Shown piece by piece: positions 16,670 through 25,650 of a DNA stretch of 64,000 bases. Below the pieces are notes generated by a model, which did no database searches, was not told the DNA's origin, and saw only the letters and a list, made by a program, of their open reading frames with translations. The position numbers and the translations under genes were made by a program. Positions within the stretch are counted from its first letter, which is position 1, and the number at the start of each line of letters is the position of its first letter. This stretch comes from JADLHS01 sp039806955 (GTDB lineage Bacteria; Verrucomicrobiota; Verrucomicrobiia; Limisphaerales; JADLHS01). The stretch covers positions 1 to 64,000 of the forward strand of contig JBDHQI010000012.1 of the NCBI GenBank assembly GCA_039806955.1, read 5' to 3'.

Positions 16670-17560
16670 ATGGCAACGGAACGCCAAACTTTGAATACCC
16701 GGCCGAACATCACCATCGTCACTCCCTGCCTCAACAGCGAGGTCACGCTCAGGTCAACGATCGAAAGCGTGTGCGCGCAGGATTATCACGATTGGGAGCA
16801 TCTGGTTTTGGATGGAGGCTCGACTGACGCGACGCCAAAAATCCTTTCCGAATATCCCCACTTGCAATGGACTTCTGAAAAGGATGCCGGCAATTACGAA
16901 GCCATGAATAAGGGTATCGCCCGGGCGCGCGGCGAATGGATTGTGATTTTGAATGCCGACGATTGTTTCCGTCCGGGGGCGTTAACCGCGGTGGCTCAGG
17001 CCGCCGCGCAACCCTCCGAATGGGATGCCTTGTTCGGCGACGTCGTCTACGTGGATGATGCTGGACGGGAAATCTATCGCCGGGCGGAAGCGCGATATGA
17101 TTATCAGGTATTGCTCTACGCGGTGGATAACGTCTGCCACCAGACGCTTTTCGTGCGGCGCGGTATCTATCAACGCCTTGGCGGGTATCGGCAACGGGAG
17201 TTTCGCAGCTCGGCGGATTACGAATTCAAGCTCCGGTTGGGCCGAGAAAAATGCCGCGTTGGACACCTGCCGCAATTCCTCGTGAATTACCGGTATCACC
17301 AGCACGGTCAATCTGCCGATCAGCGGCTCATCCGCAATAGCCTTCAAGAAGCGAAAATCATCAAACAATCGTATGGAAATCCGGGAGGGTGGACAGCGCG
17401 TGGACTAAAGCTCGTTTACAAAACCAAACGTCAGTTGCAGAAGCTCTGGTATCGCGGTCACTGTGATCTTGTTCCGGGCCGATGGAAACTTCGTCCGCAC
17501 CTGCGGCGCCAAAGCCAGTTTTCCTCCAATAGCGGACTTGATCAGCTCACCTCTGATTAG
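16670..17560 (+). CDS. Glycosyltransferase family 2
   Basis: A 296-residue GT-A enzyme of the family 2 group resembling colanic-acid-type transferases. ITIVTPCLNSEVTLRSTIES begins the fold, WEHLVLDGGSTDATPKIL gives the UDP-binding Asp, WIVILNADDCFRPGAL contains the DxD-equivalent, and SSADYEFKLRLGREKCR is the acceptor-side (ED-like) motif. It probably adds a sugar to a lipid-linked glycan. It lies 66 bases after the tandem membrane proteins and 82 before a methyltransferase gene in the same direction. Confidence 0.88.
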   Translation: MATERQTLNTRPNITIVTPCLNSEVTLRSTIESVCAQDYHDWEHLVLDGGSTDATPKILSEYPHLQWTSEKDAGNYEAMNKGIARARGEWIVILNADDCFRPGALTAVAQAAAQPSEWDALFGDVVYVDDAGREIYRRAEARYDYQVLLYAVDNVCHQTLFVRRGIYQRLGGYRQREFRSSADYEFKLRLGREKCRVGHLPQFLVNYRYHQHGQSADQRLIRNSLQEAKIIKQSYGNPGGWTARGLKLVYKTKRQLQKLWYRGHCDLVPGRWKLRPHLRRQSQFSSNSGLDQLTSD

Positions 17561-17642
17561 CTGGCTTTACGGACGCGCCTATTTCTTTAGAATCCACAGC
17601 GTACCGAGCATGGAATCAATGTGGCGGACGGAAGCAATCTGA

Positions 17643-18287
17643 ATGAACTGGGTGGCATTGCGTTATTTATCGTGGTTGGATACCCGCGCCCGCTTCGTGG
17701 CCAAGACGCCGTCTCGCGGCCGGTTGCTCGACCTCGGCTCGTCCGATGGTGAAACGCTGAATCATTTTGCCGAGTTGCGACCCGACCTGATGTTCTACGC
17801 CGCGGACAAGTTCGGTCAACCAGAGCGGTATCCACCAAACTGCCAGTTTTCTCGAGTTGATTTTGTGGTGGATCGTTTCCCCTGGCCGGATCAATTCTTC
17901 GACGCCGTCACCTGCATGCACGTCGTGGAGCATCTGGATTCGCTGCAAAATTTGTTGTCCGAAATCGCGCGCATCTTGAAACCGGGAGGATGGGTTTACA
18001 TTGAAACCCCGCATTCCAAAACAGCACAGTTGCCGAGTGCGGCGGGAAAATTTACGCTCAATTTCTACGATGACGCCACGCACGTGCGGATTGTGTCCAT
18101 TGCAGAATTGCGCCGCGCCATGACTTCGACCCGATTACAACCTCGCCGAAGTGGAATCTCGCGTAACTGGCTGTTTGCCGCATCCTACCCATTTTTTTAT
18201 TTTTGCCGCCAAAGCCGGAAACAATTCACCGCCCGCGTGCATTGGATCGGTTGGTCCGCCTATCTGACGGCGCAGCGTCTGTCATGA
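17643..18287 (+). CDS. SAM-dependent methyltransferase (class I, Methyltransf_11 type)
   Basis: A 214-residue Rossmann methyltransferase. RLLDLGSSDGETLNHF is motif I, the acidic strand end is FYAADKFGQPERYP, and FDAVTCMHVVEHLDSLQN with EIARILKPGGWVYIETPHS form motifs II and III. The C-terminal region has a short hydrophobic stretch (FAASYPFFYF) that may lie at the membrane. Its position between GT2 and GT9 genes suggests that it methylates a glycan, but this is inference. Its TGA overlaps the ATG of the following GT9 gene by four bases (ATGA). Confidence 0.85.
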   Translation: MNWVALRYLSWLDTRARFVAKTPSRGRLLDLGSSDGETLNHFAELRPDLMFYAADKFGQPERYPPNCQFSRVDFVVDRFPWPDQFFDAVTCMHVVEHLDSLQNLLSEIARILKPGGWVYIETPHSKTAQLPSAAGKFTLNFYDDATHVRIVSIAELRRAMTSTRLQPRRSGISRNWLFAASYPFFYFCRQSRKQFTARVHWIGWSAYLTAQRLS

Positions 18288-19264
18288 AACCGCGATTGCT
18301 AATCATTGAACTTTGGGGGTTGGGTGATTTGCTCATTGCCAATTCATTTCTGCAAGCGGCATGTGAACAATTCTCCGTCACCCTGTTGGCCAAACCGTAC
18401 GCTCAAGAGCTGCGCCGCCAACTTTGGCCGGAGGTCGAGGTCATTCCGTTCGTGGCACCATGGACGGCATTTAAAGCTAAATACCATCTCTGGAACTGGC
18501 CGTGGGGCGAGATGCTCCGCATCCGCAACCAAATCACCCGCCGGCGCTTTGAAGTGGGGCTGTCGGCGCGATGGGATCCGCGCGACCATTTCTTGCTCAA
18601 GGCCTGTCGCGTCCGCCGGCGCTTGGGTTTTTCCCGGTTGCGCAGCCGTGTTTTTCTTACCGATCCCATCGCCCGCCCGGCGCCGTGGGAGCATCGTTAT
18701 GAGTACTGGCGCACTTTAGGCCGCGCCCTCGGTTTCAATCTGCCCGAACGAAGCGAGCTGATCGCGGCGCCCGTGGCCAAGAGCGAGACCATTCTCATCC
18801 ATAGCGGCGCCGCCCAACCGGTGCGGATATGGCCTTTGGACCGCTACCAACGGTTGGCGCGACAACTTCGAGAGCATCATTATCGCGTCATCATTGCGTG
18901 CGATGCGGATCAGCAAACCTGGTGGACGAATAATGGCGAACCCGACGTAATAGTGCCGCAGTCTGTGGCGGAACTCTTCAGCCTCATGGATCGGGCCCAA
19001 GTATTCATCGGCAATGATTCCGGTCCGGGACATATTGCGGCGATCCACGGTCTGCCGACGTTCACCTTGTTCGGCCCACAACTCCCGGAGTGGTTCGTGC
19101 CGTTGCACCCGCAAGCTGCTTTCATTGAAGGCACACCCTGTCCCTACAAACCCTGCTCTGATTACTGCCGCTTTCCGACGCCGCATTGTTTGTGGAATAT
19201 CTCGGAAGCGGAAGTCTGGGACGGCGTGCAAAAATTTCTCCAGGCCAATCTTGCTCTTCACTAA
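18284..19264 (+). CDS. Glycosyltransferase family 9 (heptosyltransferase-like)
   Basis: The 326-residue product starts MKPRLLIIELWGLGDLLIAN, with the G-x-G-D loop of GT9 enzymes. ILIHSGAAQPVRIWPLDRYQ is the donor-binding region and VFIGNDSGPGHIAAIHGLPT the conserved C-terminal motif. The tail has a Cys cluster CPYKPCSDYC, as in some heptosyltransferase relatives. The ATG at 18284 overlaps the stop of the methyltransferase gene; an earlier start at 18203 would overlap it by 85 bases and is rejected. It is the second GT9 gene in the window and ends the glycan locus, converging with the sialidase gene. Confidence 0.88.
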   Translation: MKPRLLIIELWGLGDLLIANSFLQAACEQFSVTLLAKPYAQELRRQLWPEVEVIPFVAPWTAFKAKYHLWNWPWGEMLRIRNQITRRRFEVGLSARWDPRDHFLLKACRVRRRLGFSRLRSRVFLTDPIARPAPWEHRYEYWRTLGRALGFNLPERSELIAAPVAKSETILIHSGAAQPVRIWPLDRYQRLARQLREHHYRVIIACDADQQTWWTNNGEPDVIVPQSVAELFSLMDRAQVFIGNDSGPGHIAAIHGLPTFTLFGPQLPEWFVPLHPQAAFIEGTPCPYKPCSDYCRFPTPHCLWNISEAEVWDGVQKFLQANLALH

Positions 19265-19330
19265 AGCCGCCACTCTCGTGGTGGGGGAGGCCGCCGTAAT
19301 CCGCCGATTCTTTCCCGGCGTCCTGTCTGC

Positions 19331-20536
19331 TTATTTCGTCGGGACTAACAATGATTCGGGAGACACTCGCTGCAACATAATGGACTCATAAGCATTGGTG
19401 CGGCCAGCCTCAAATAGACAGACGATATCGCCATTCGGGAGCGCGGCCAGATCCGAGTACGCGCTGGGTCCGGGATGCAAGACTTGAGCGGTGGGCCAGG
19501 TTCGTCCGTCGTCGAAACTGGCGCGCAACGTAAGATTAACGCGCTGCTCCGGACTGGCTGGATTGCTGAACAAAATCACTCCAGGCCGATCCGCTTCCGG
19601 CCAGCGCAAGCGTCGGATCGCAGCCTGGCAGAGCGGTTCAATAAGGGTCGCGTCAAACCGTTGGTCCTGCCAGGTCAATCCGCCGTCAGCACTGATGGCT
19701 ACCTGTCGGCACTTGTGACTGCGTTCGTAGTTCCGCATGTTGAGCAGCAGACGGCCATCGGTTAATTCAACGACCTGACATTCATTCACCTTGTCGCCGG
19801 GGGTGGTTCCACCCAATTTCCAAGTCGCGCCGTGATCATCGGAATAAATGACGTGCGAATAATAGCGATCCTCACCCGCTTCATTATGGTCACAGGGAAT
19901 GACCAGGCGTCCGCGATACGGCCCTCGGGCGATTTGCAATCCACCGCCCGGTCCGGTCGCATACCAGGTCCAGTTCGTACGCTTCACGGCTTTGGTAATT
20001 TCGCGCGGCCGATCCCAGGTCGCTCCGTCGTCACTCGAACTGGTGATGAAAACCCGGCGCGTGTCCCGGCTCGTTTGGGCGTGAATCTGGCGCGCTTCGT
20101 CCACGCCGTTATTCCAAGTGAGAGCAAGCCATAATACGCCGGTTTCGCGATCCAGCACGGGACTGGGATTGCCGCAGGTGTTGGGGCCATCAGACCAGAT
20201 GACTTGAATGGGACTCCAAGTTTGGCCGTGGTCGGTGGAACGACGCACCGCCAGATCAATTTTGCCCGTATCTGACGCGGACTTTTTACGTCCCTCGGCA
20301 AACGCCAACAGTGTGCCGTTTGCTGAAACCGCCAGGGCGGGAATCCGCCAGGTATGGTAGCCGTCTTGCCCGCGCACAAACACCGGTTGTGCCGGAGGCA
20401 ATGGTTCAGCGCCACCAGTGTGAACGAGGCCACCAACCAGCAGCCCCCCGATCATCAAACCGATACGGTTCGATTGACGCAGCCAGGTCAAAGTCACGAT
20501 TTTGGCAGCGGTCGAATTATATTTGGAAGGGATCAT
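19331..20536 (-). CDS. Secreted exo-alpha-sialidase / BNR-repeat glycosidase (GH33-like)
   Basis: About 401 residues with an N-terminal hydrophobic signal segment (GLMIGGLLVGGLVHTGGA) and a six-bladed propeller. The YHTWRIPALAV motif carries the Arg of the (F/Y)RIP motif, and five Asp boxes are seen: STDHGQTW, SSDDGATW, SDDHGATW, SADGGLTW and SFDDGRTW. The expected acid residue is near NECQVVEL and the nucleophile Tyr in PGPSAYSDLA, so the enzyme looks intact. It would release sialic-acid-type sugars from glycans outside the cytoplasm. The ATG overlaps the last base of the der stop codon (TGATG), which suggests translational coupling; a TTG six bases upstream is possible. Confidence 0.88.
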   Translation of the reverse strand: MIPSKYNSTAAKIVTLTWLRQSNRIGLMIGGLLVGGLVHTGGAEPLPPAQPVFVRGQDGYHTWRIPALAVSANGTLLAFAEGRKKSASDTGKIDLAVRRSTDHGQTWSPIQVIWSDGPNTCGNPSPVLDRETGVLWLALTWNNGVDEARQIHAQTSRDTRRVFITSSSDDGATWDRPREITKAVKRTNWTWYATGPGGGLQIARGPYRGRLVIPCDHNEAGEDRYYSHVIYSDDHGATWKLGGTTPGDKVNECQVVELTDGRLLLNMRNYERSHKCRQVAISADGGLTWQDQRFDATLIEPLCQAAIRRLRWPEADRPGVILFSNPASPEQRVNLTLRASFDDGRTWPTAQVLHPGPSAYSDLAALPNGDIVCLFEAGRTNAYESIMLQRVSPESLLVPTK

Positions 20537-22128
20537 CAGCAATCAGGGTGCGCTCGCCATGCCTTGCGCCGTCCGTGCGGACCACGTTTTTTGTCAGCAT
20601 GACGGCCCGGTGCGGTCTGGCGAGACGGTTTGGATTTCGTAAATTTCCGCACCGGCTCGATGGTTTTGGGGCGCGGTTTGGGCGCCAACACAATGGGACA
20701 GCCTTCGTATCCGAACGCCTTGCGCATTTCGCCGGCGAGATATTTTTTATATGGATCGGAGAAAAGCTCATCCCGATTAACGAAGAGCAGAAAAGTTGGC
20801 GGTGCTTGTTTAACCTGGGTCGCGTAGAAAAATTTCAACCGGTGCCCCAGCGTGCTGATGGGCTGACGGCGTTCCACGGCATCATTGAGCGTTCGGTTGA
20901 GCAAGGCCGTTGGAATCTTCTGTTGTAATTGTGCGGCCACGTAGCGTACCGCTTCCAGCAGCCGGTCCAGGTGAAAACCGGATTGGGCCGAGGTAAAAAT
21001 CACCGGCGCGTAATCGAGAAAGAACAATTGTTTTTGCACCCATTGACCGAACTCCGCCAGCAACGTCAATGGCACTTTATTTCCCTCGTAACGCTTTTTC
21101 CGATCCCGTCTCTGGATTTCTTCCGCGCGGGCCTGCCGCACCGCGTCCGCGTAAAGATCCCACTTGTTCACCACGAGGATGCAGGCTTTACGATTGGCGA
21201 CAATGTGATCGGCGATTTTTTTATCCTGTTCCAAAATGCCTTCCTGCGCATCCAACACGAGCACGCAAATATCGCTGCGTTCGATGGATTGTTCCGTGCG
21301 TTGCACACTGAAAAACTCCACTGAATCATTCACCCGGCGGGTCTTGCGCATCCCGGCGGTATCAATCAAAACGTAGCTTTGTTTGACGCCTTCAGTTTCG
21401 ACTTCAAACGGCACGTCCACTGCGTCACGCGTGGTGCCCGCAATGGGACTGACAATCACCCGCTCTGACTTGGTCAGCGCATTGATGATCGAGGATTTAC
21501 CGACGTTGGGCCGCCCGACGATGGCGAGCTTCAACGGTTCCTCAGGTTTCCGCTCGCTCAAGATCTCGCTTTCTGAAGTGGATTCAGTCCGGGTCGCCGC
21601 AGACGGAGTTTCCTCTGCAGTTTCAGGCAGCAGCGTCAACGCTGCGCTCATCAAGTCATCAATTCCTTCTCCGTGGATAGCGGTTACGGGAAAAATTTTG
21701 GCAAAACCCAGTTGTGCAAATTCGCTCACTTGCGGTTCGAGACGCGAGGTGTCCACCTTGTTCACTGCCACCAGAACTGGCTTGCCCGATTTGCGCAGGC
21801 GTTGCGTCACTTCGCGGTCCAGTGGCACAATGCCTTCCTGAACATTGACGACGAAGATGATCGCGTCGGCCGCCGCAATCGCGAGGTCCACCTGTTCCAC
21901 CGCCGCCCGGATGATGACGTCTGTGGATTTCTCCTTTCGCAACAGGCCGATGCCGCCCGTATCCACCAACGTAAATGGTCGTCCATGCCATTCCGCCTCC
22001 GCGCTGACGCGATCGCGCGTAACCCCCGGCATATCATGCACGATGGCAATGCGTTTACCGACGAGGCGATTGAACAACGCCGATTTGCCGACGTTGGGTC
22101 GGCCAACAATGGCTATTAACCCTGACAT
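20536..22128 (-). CDS. der: Ribosome-assembly GTPase Der (EngA)
   Basis: A tandem-G-domain GTPase of about 530 residues from the ATG at 22128 (MSGLIAIVGRPNVGKSALFN). The first domain has VDTGGIG and the NKVD motif VAVNKVDTSR; the second has LAIVGRPNVGKSSIINAL, LIDTAGMRK and VVNKWDL. The KH-like C-terminal domain is present (FFYATQVKQAPPTFLLFVN). Der acts in 50S subunit maturation. It is longer than usual (about 440-490) because of an acidic linker around residues 170-195 and a basic tail (PSRQTAPGRHADKKRGPHGR) that may bind RNA. The sialidase gene is coupled downstream, an odd pairing. Confidence 0.95.
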   Translation of the reverse strand: MSGLIAIVGRPNVGKSALFNRLVGKRIAIVHDMPGVTRDRVSAEAEWHGRPFTLVDTGGIGLLRKEKSTDVIIRAAVEQVDLAIAAADAIIFVVNVQEGIVPLDREVTQRLRKSGKPVLVAVNKVDTSRLEPQVSEFAQLGFAKIFPVTAIHGEGIDDLMSAALTLLPETAEETPSAATRTESTSESEILSERKPEEPLKLAIVGRPNVGKSSIINALTKSERVIVSPIAGTTRDAVDVPFEVETEGVKQSYVLIDTAGMRKTRRVNDSVEFFSVQRTEQSIERSDICVLVLDAQEGILEQDKKIADHIVANRKACILVVNKWDLYADAVRQARAEEIQRRDRKKRYEGNKVPLTLLAEFGQWVQKQLFFLDYAPVIFTSAQSGFHLDRLLEAVRYVAAQLQQKIPTALLNRTLNDAVERRQPISTLGHRLKFFYATQVKQAPPTFLLFVNRDELFSDPYKKYLAGEMRKAFGYEGCPIVLAPKPRPKTIEPVRKFTKSKPSRQTAPGRHADKKRGPHGRRKAWRAHPDC

Positions 22129-22227
22129 GGGTCCAAGATGCGAGAACCCCGGGCCACGAGAAAGCAAAATGGGCGCGGCGGAAGTGATCGAGCCGGGCGC
22201 TGACCAACAAAGGGAGAGCGGAGTTCG

Positions 22228-24432
22228 CTACCGCCGCGCGCGATAGAAGCGCGCGTGGTGGGTTGGCGGGTTTGAATCCAAAAACTGCAAGGGCTGATTG
22301 GTCATCGTAATGTTCGCTAACGGTTGCCAGACGGATAGATCGTCCGAAACTTCCAATTGAAATTGATCCCCCAACGCGCTGCTGAGGGTCAGACTGACCT
22401 TGGCTTCCGGGGTGATGGACACCGCAGTGAAGGCTATCGTCGGCGTCAGATTCTCCACCCGAACATTGTCAAACAGCACGAAGGAATCGCGCGCCGGCGC
22501 GGCGATGGAAGGAAAAACATCCATCAACCCCAGCATGATGTTGCCGTGCGAAAAGGCTGAAATGTTGGTGCGTTGAGCAACAACAACGCCATCCAGAAGC
22601 CAGAGAATGGTGTTGTTGATCTGACGCAATTCGACTTCCACCCAGCTCTTTCCCGGTGCGCCCGGCGTTTCAAAACGGTCGCTGGGAAAAAGGCTTTGAA
22701 ACGGGGCTTGCGTATGGTTGGTGCCGATCAAACCACTGAGCGCGGGCGTGTTTAAATCCAGCGGCGCCCCATTCGGGTTACCCACGTAGGCGCGGTAGTC
22801 CCGACTGTCTCCGCCCTCGCCAGTAACCGCGAACCAAACCCCGTCGCTGCCTGAAGTTGCGGTCGTGGCCCAGTTGGCGTTCGTGCCGGAATGATTGATC
22901 CCGCACAAGGCATGCTGCGTGCTCCCGGTCACGCCGCTGCCGCTGCCGCCCGCATTACCGGGATAATTGATCCACAGATCAAACTTGAGTGCAAAATTAC
23001 CCGCCACCGAGAAATTTCGCGGATAGAGGTTTACCGCCGCATTGGCGCCGACCGCATCGGTATTCACGGTAAGTTTCACGCCTCGCGTGCTGCCATCGGT
23101 TGTGTTGGGCGCGGGCGGAATCAACGCCGTCACCCCGTTGAACGTGTAGGGAATCACTCCGTAATTGAAACCGAATTCCACGGTATAATCCGGGATGCCG
23201 TTGTCTGCCCCCCAAACGACATTCCATTGATCGGCGGAATTGGTGCTGAAATGGTCTTGAAAAAGCAGCGGGAAATCAGAGCCCTGTTGACGCACCACGG
23301 CAACGCGGCTGGTCACTACTCCCGCCGTATTACTGACGACCACCGTGTAATTGCCCGCAGCCGCAAGCTGTAAATTTGTGATGCTTAAACTGGCATTCGT
23401 CGCCTGGGGGACGTTGGTGTTGTTCAACCGCCATTGATACCGCAAGGGCGCGTCGCCGATGGCCAGAGTGGTAAGTGAAACATCCGCGCCCGGCAAAACG
23501 GATTGGCTGACGGGATGACGCATCACTACTGGCGCCAGGGGCGCGACGGTGTAACGCGGAAGGGGAATCGTTCCATTTGCCGAACCCTCCGCAACACCAT
23601 CATTACTCAGCAACGCGCAGAGCGTCGGGCTGGCCAGTACGTTTGTGATCGAATTGGCATTGCCGTCCACCGTCAGCGCCATCTGCGCAAAACGGATTCC
23701 GTGCGAGTAATCCACGTAAGTTTCTTCGTGACCGTTATACAACGGCTGAATGTAGGTGCCGTTGACATAATGCCACCCGTAAATCACCACGGGCCTGGTG
23801 ATGGTCGGTCCATTGGCGAAATTGGTGTAAATACGCGCTGAAATGATCACGTCTTTTTTTGTGCCGCCAACCAGCGTTCCCAGCGGATACACATTCGTTA
23901 GCGGATTGCGTTGGTTGTCAATGGCGTTATCCGACGCGGCAAAAACCGCCACGCTCGTGATGTCGTAGCTGGCCGGACTGAATGGCAGTGGCGCGAGTTT
24001 GACGGGCGCGTTGGTCCAGATTTGGTTCACCATCTGCCGGGTCGGCAACGAGTAACCCAGATGATCTGCTAACCGTTGCGCGAGCAGGGGCGTCATGGGC
24101 GTGCGGAAATAATCCGTGTTCGAGCCGATTGAAACGTAATCGGGCGTGACGTAATAGGTCGCGCTGTGTCCGCCGGCGTTGGCGGTGACGGGTTTCAGCG
24201 TCCGCAACCAGTCCGGCACGTTGCCGCTGATGACTTGCGCATAAATCCATTGCTCGCGCTCGTTGCGGGACAGCGTGGTGATGATGTTGGTAAACTGCGT
24301 TCCGTTTGGCGCGTTGGCGGGGCGGGGCGGCAACGGCAACACTTGCGCGGGCGCGGACGTTAAAGCGCCCAGCAAAAGCAGCATTGAAAAACGGTGGGCC
24401 AACCCAGATTTCAAGTTGAATGCCGAAGTCAT
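22228..24432 (-). CDS. Large secreted protein with Ig-like domain and FYRARR C-terminal module
   Basis: A 734-residue exported protein. Its signal peptide is visible as RFSMLLLLGALTSAPAQ. Residues about 30-300 form an unrecognised domain containing YYVTPDYVSIGSNTDYFRTP and VIYGWHYVNGTYIQPLYNG. An Ig-like domain follows (about 305-385; HPVSQSVLPGADVSL, YQWRLNNTNVP, AAGNYTVVVSNTAG), then a lectin-like jelly-roll region beginning LLFQDHFSTNSADQWNVVWG. The last 60 residues contain the pattern QLEVSDDLSVWQPLANITMT and end in RFYRARR, a module shared with the SBBP protein at 40956. It is probably extracellular or surface-attached. No catalytic site was recognised. Confidence 0.75.
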   Translation of the reverse strand: MTSAFNLKSGLAHRFSMLLLLGALTSAPAQVLPLPPRPANAPNGTQFTNIITTLSRNEREQWIYAQVISGNVPDWLRTLKPVTANAGGHSATYYVTPDYVSIGSNTDYFRTPMTPLLAQRLADHLGYSLPTRQMVNQIWTNAPVKLAPLPFSPASYDITSVAVFAASDNAIDNQRNPLTNVYPLGTLVGGTKKDVIISARIYTNFANGPTITRPVVIYGWHYVNGTYIQPLYNGHEETYVDYSHGIRFAQMALTVDGNANSITNVLASPTLCALLSNDGVAEGSANGTIPLPRYTVAPLAPVVMRHPVSQSVLPGADVSLTTLAIGDAPLRYQWRLNNTNVPQATNASLSITNLQLAAAGNYTVVVSNTAGVVTSRVAVVRQQGSDFPLLFQDHFSTNSADQWNVVWGADNGIPDYTVEFGFNYGVIPYTFNGVTALIPPAPNTTDGSTRGVKLTVNTDAVGANAAVNLYPRNFSVAGNFALKFDLWINYPGNAGGSGSGVTGSTQHALCGINHSGTNANWATTATSGSDGVWFAVTGEGGDSRDYRAYVGNPNGAPLDLNTPALSGLIGTNHTQAPFQSLFPSDRFETPGAPGKSWVEVELRQINNTILWLLDGVVVAQRTNISAFSHGNIMLGLMDVFPSIAAPARDSFVLFDNVRVENLTPTIAFTAVSITPEAKVSLTLSSALGDQFQLEVSDDLSVWQPLANITMTNQPLQFLDSNPPTHHARFYRARR

Positions 24433-24536
24433 TTTAACACAAGTATGATCCGCTGGGCTGCCGTTGCGATTCGCATGTTCATGTCATTTCCAATCTTGCT
24501 GCCACCCGTCGGGCGCAGTTAAAGTCGCACAAAGCT

Positions 24537-25529
24537 ATGAAGTTTCCATTGCTCATCGTCAGCGGCTTGGTGCTGGTTGGGATCGTCGGTTGTAAAGGTC
24601 CGGCGGGCGACAGTTGTCCACCGCCGGTGGCCGCAGCCCATTTGGCCATTCCGACCACCACTTCAGAAAACGGAGTGACCTACACCAACAAGATTCCCAA
24701 GCGTTACAGCTACACGCCGCGGGTGTATCCGGTGGATGAGCGGGGCTTTTCGCCGGTGGACCGGGCGCTGGCCAAGGCCTACGCCCGCGAGGAAATGATC
24801 ATGGACGACGCCGAGGGTTCATTGAACCCTTATGTACTCAAGGTGATTTCGGCTTATCCGTTGGACGGTTCTTACCCCTACCACTGTGGCTGGACGCCTC
24901 GCGAATACGACATTTATAATGGAGTCACCCAGGACATGTGGTATCAGGGCATGGTGGTTGCCAAAGCCTATCCTGACGGTTCGCGGTGCAGCTATTGTTG
25001 CGGTTTCACTTTCGAGGTGTTTATTCGCGCCATGAAACTGCGCAACACCCAAAAAGGGCTTGAGTCGGATGATTTTAATGGGATGTCGTTTAACGACCTC
25101 TTCAACATGCTGCAACTTTGGTATATCGAAGGCAAAGGCGACTCGGAACAGCGCGGCATCGTGGGGTATGGCTTGGGGCGGGCGATTACGAATTTGGAAG
25201 ATGCGCGCCCCGGCGATTTTCTGAGTTACAGCACCACGCCGCCCGGCGGTCATGCGGTGATCTTCATTGACTGGTTGCGCGATGCGCAAAACAAGATCGT
25301 CGGCATGAAATACTTCTCCTCGAATCTGTCCGGCTCAAAAGGTGTGGGTTACGGTCAGGGCAAGTTCAGCGATTCCAATGGCGGCCGCGGGCTGCTGCGG
25401 AACTCTCTCAAAATCGCCCGCGTGGGGGCCATTCAGCATTATCAACCGTTCAACCGCGCGGACATTCCGGCGCGCAACGCTTACGCTCCGACTCAACCAA
25501 CGCGGGTAATCTACGTGCCGCAACCGTGA
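24537..25529 (+). CDS. Lipoprotein with NlpC/P60- or CHAP-like fold (probable)
   Basis: A 330-residue protein with a lipoprotein signal (MKFPLLIVSGLVLVGIVGCK; lipobox VGC). The mature part has the candidate catalytic region DGSRCSYCCGFTFEVFIRAM, in which a Cys opens a helix as in papain-like peptidoglycan hydrolases, and later GDFLSYSTTPPGGHAVIFI with the His at the start of a beta strand, in the order expected for NlpC/P60 or CHAP enzymes. The first Cys of the pair is the less likely nucleophile. It could cleave cell-wall peptides or amides; the assignment rests on motif order only. It diverges from the Ig-domain protein gene. Confidence 0.6.
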   Translation: MKFPLLIVSGLVLVGIVGCKGPAGDSCPPPVAAAHLAIPTTTSENGVTYTNKIPKRYSYTPRVYPVDERGFSPVDRALAKAYAREEMIMDDAEGSLNPYVLKVISAYPLDGSYPYHCGWTPREYDIYNGVTQDMWYQGMVVAKAYPDGSRCSYCCGFTFEVFIRAMKLRNTQKGLESDDFNGMSFNDLFNMLQLWYIEGKGDSEQRGIVGYGLGRAITNLEDARPGDFLSYSTTPPGGHAVIFIDWLRDAQNKIVGMKYFSSNLSGSKGVGYGQGKFSDSNGGRGLLRNSLKIARVGAIQHYQPFNRADIPARNAYAPTQPTRVIYVPQP

Positions 25530-25541
25530 AATAATTTTACC

Positions 25542-25650
25542 GGAGCGCGGGTAGTCCCCACCCGCAGCACTGCGCCAGACAGGAAGATGTTGGACATTCG
25601 GACACGCATAGCATCGGCTACGCGCTGCGGACGGGGACCGTCTGCGCTCC
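25542..25650. repeat. REPIN/BIME-like pair of inverted GC-rich palindromes
   Basis: Two 27-base palindromic elements lie head to head: 25542-25568 (stem GCGGGT/ACCCGC around TCCCC) and 25624-25650 (stem GCGGAC/GTCTGC around GGGGA). One is the reverse complement of the other at 21 of 27 positions, and the differing bases keep each stem paired. About 55 bases separate them. The right element ends exactly at the base before the uppS stop codon, on the convergent side of the lipoprotein gene. The pattern resembles REP pairs moved by RAYT transposases; no RAYT gene is in the window. Confidence 0.6.

Noticed and set aside
19266..19283. Stem CCGCCAC/GTGGTGG between GT9 and sialidase genes
   Set aside because: Short stem with G-T pairs and no U-run on either side; not counted as a terminator.
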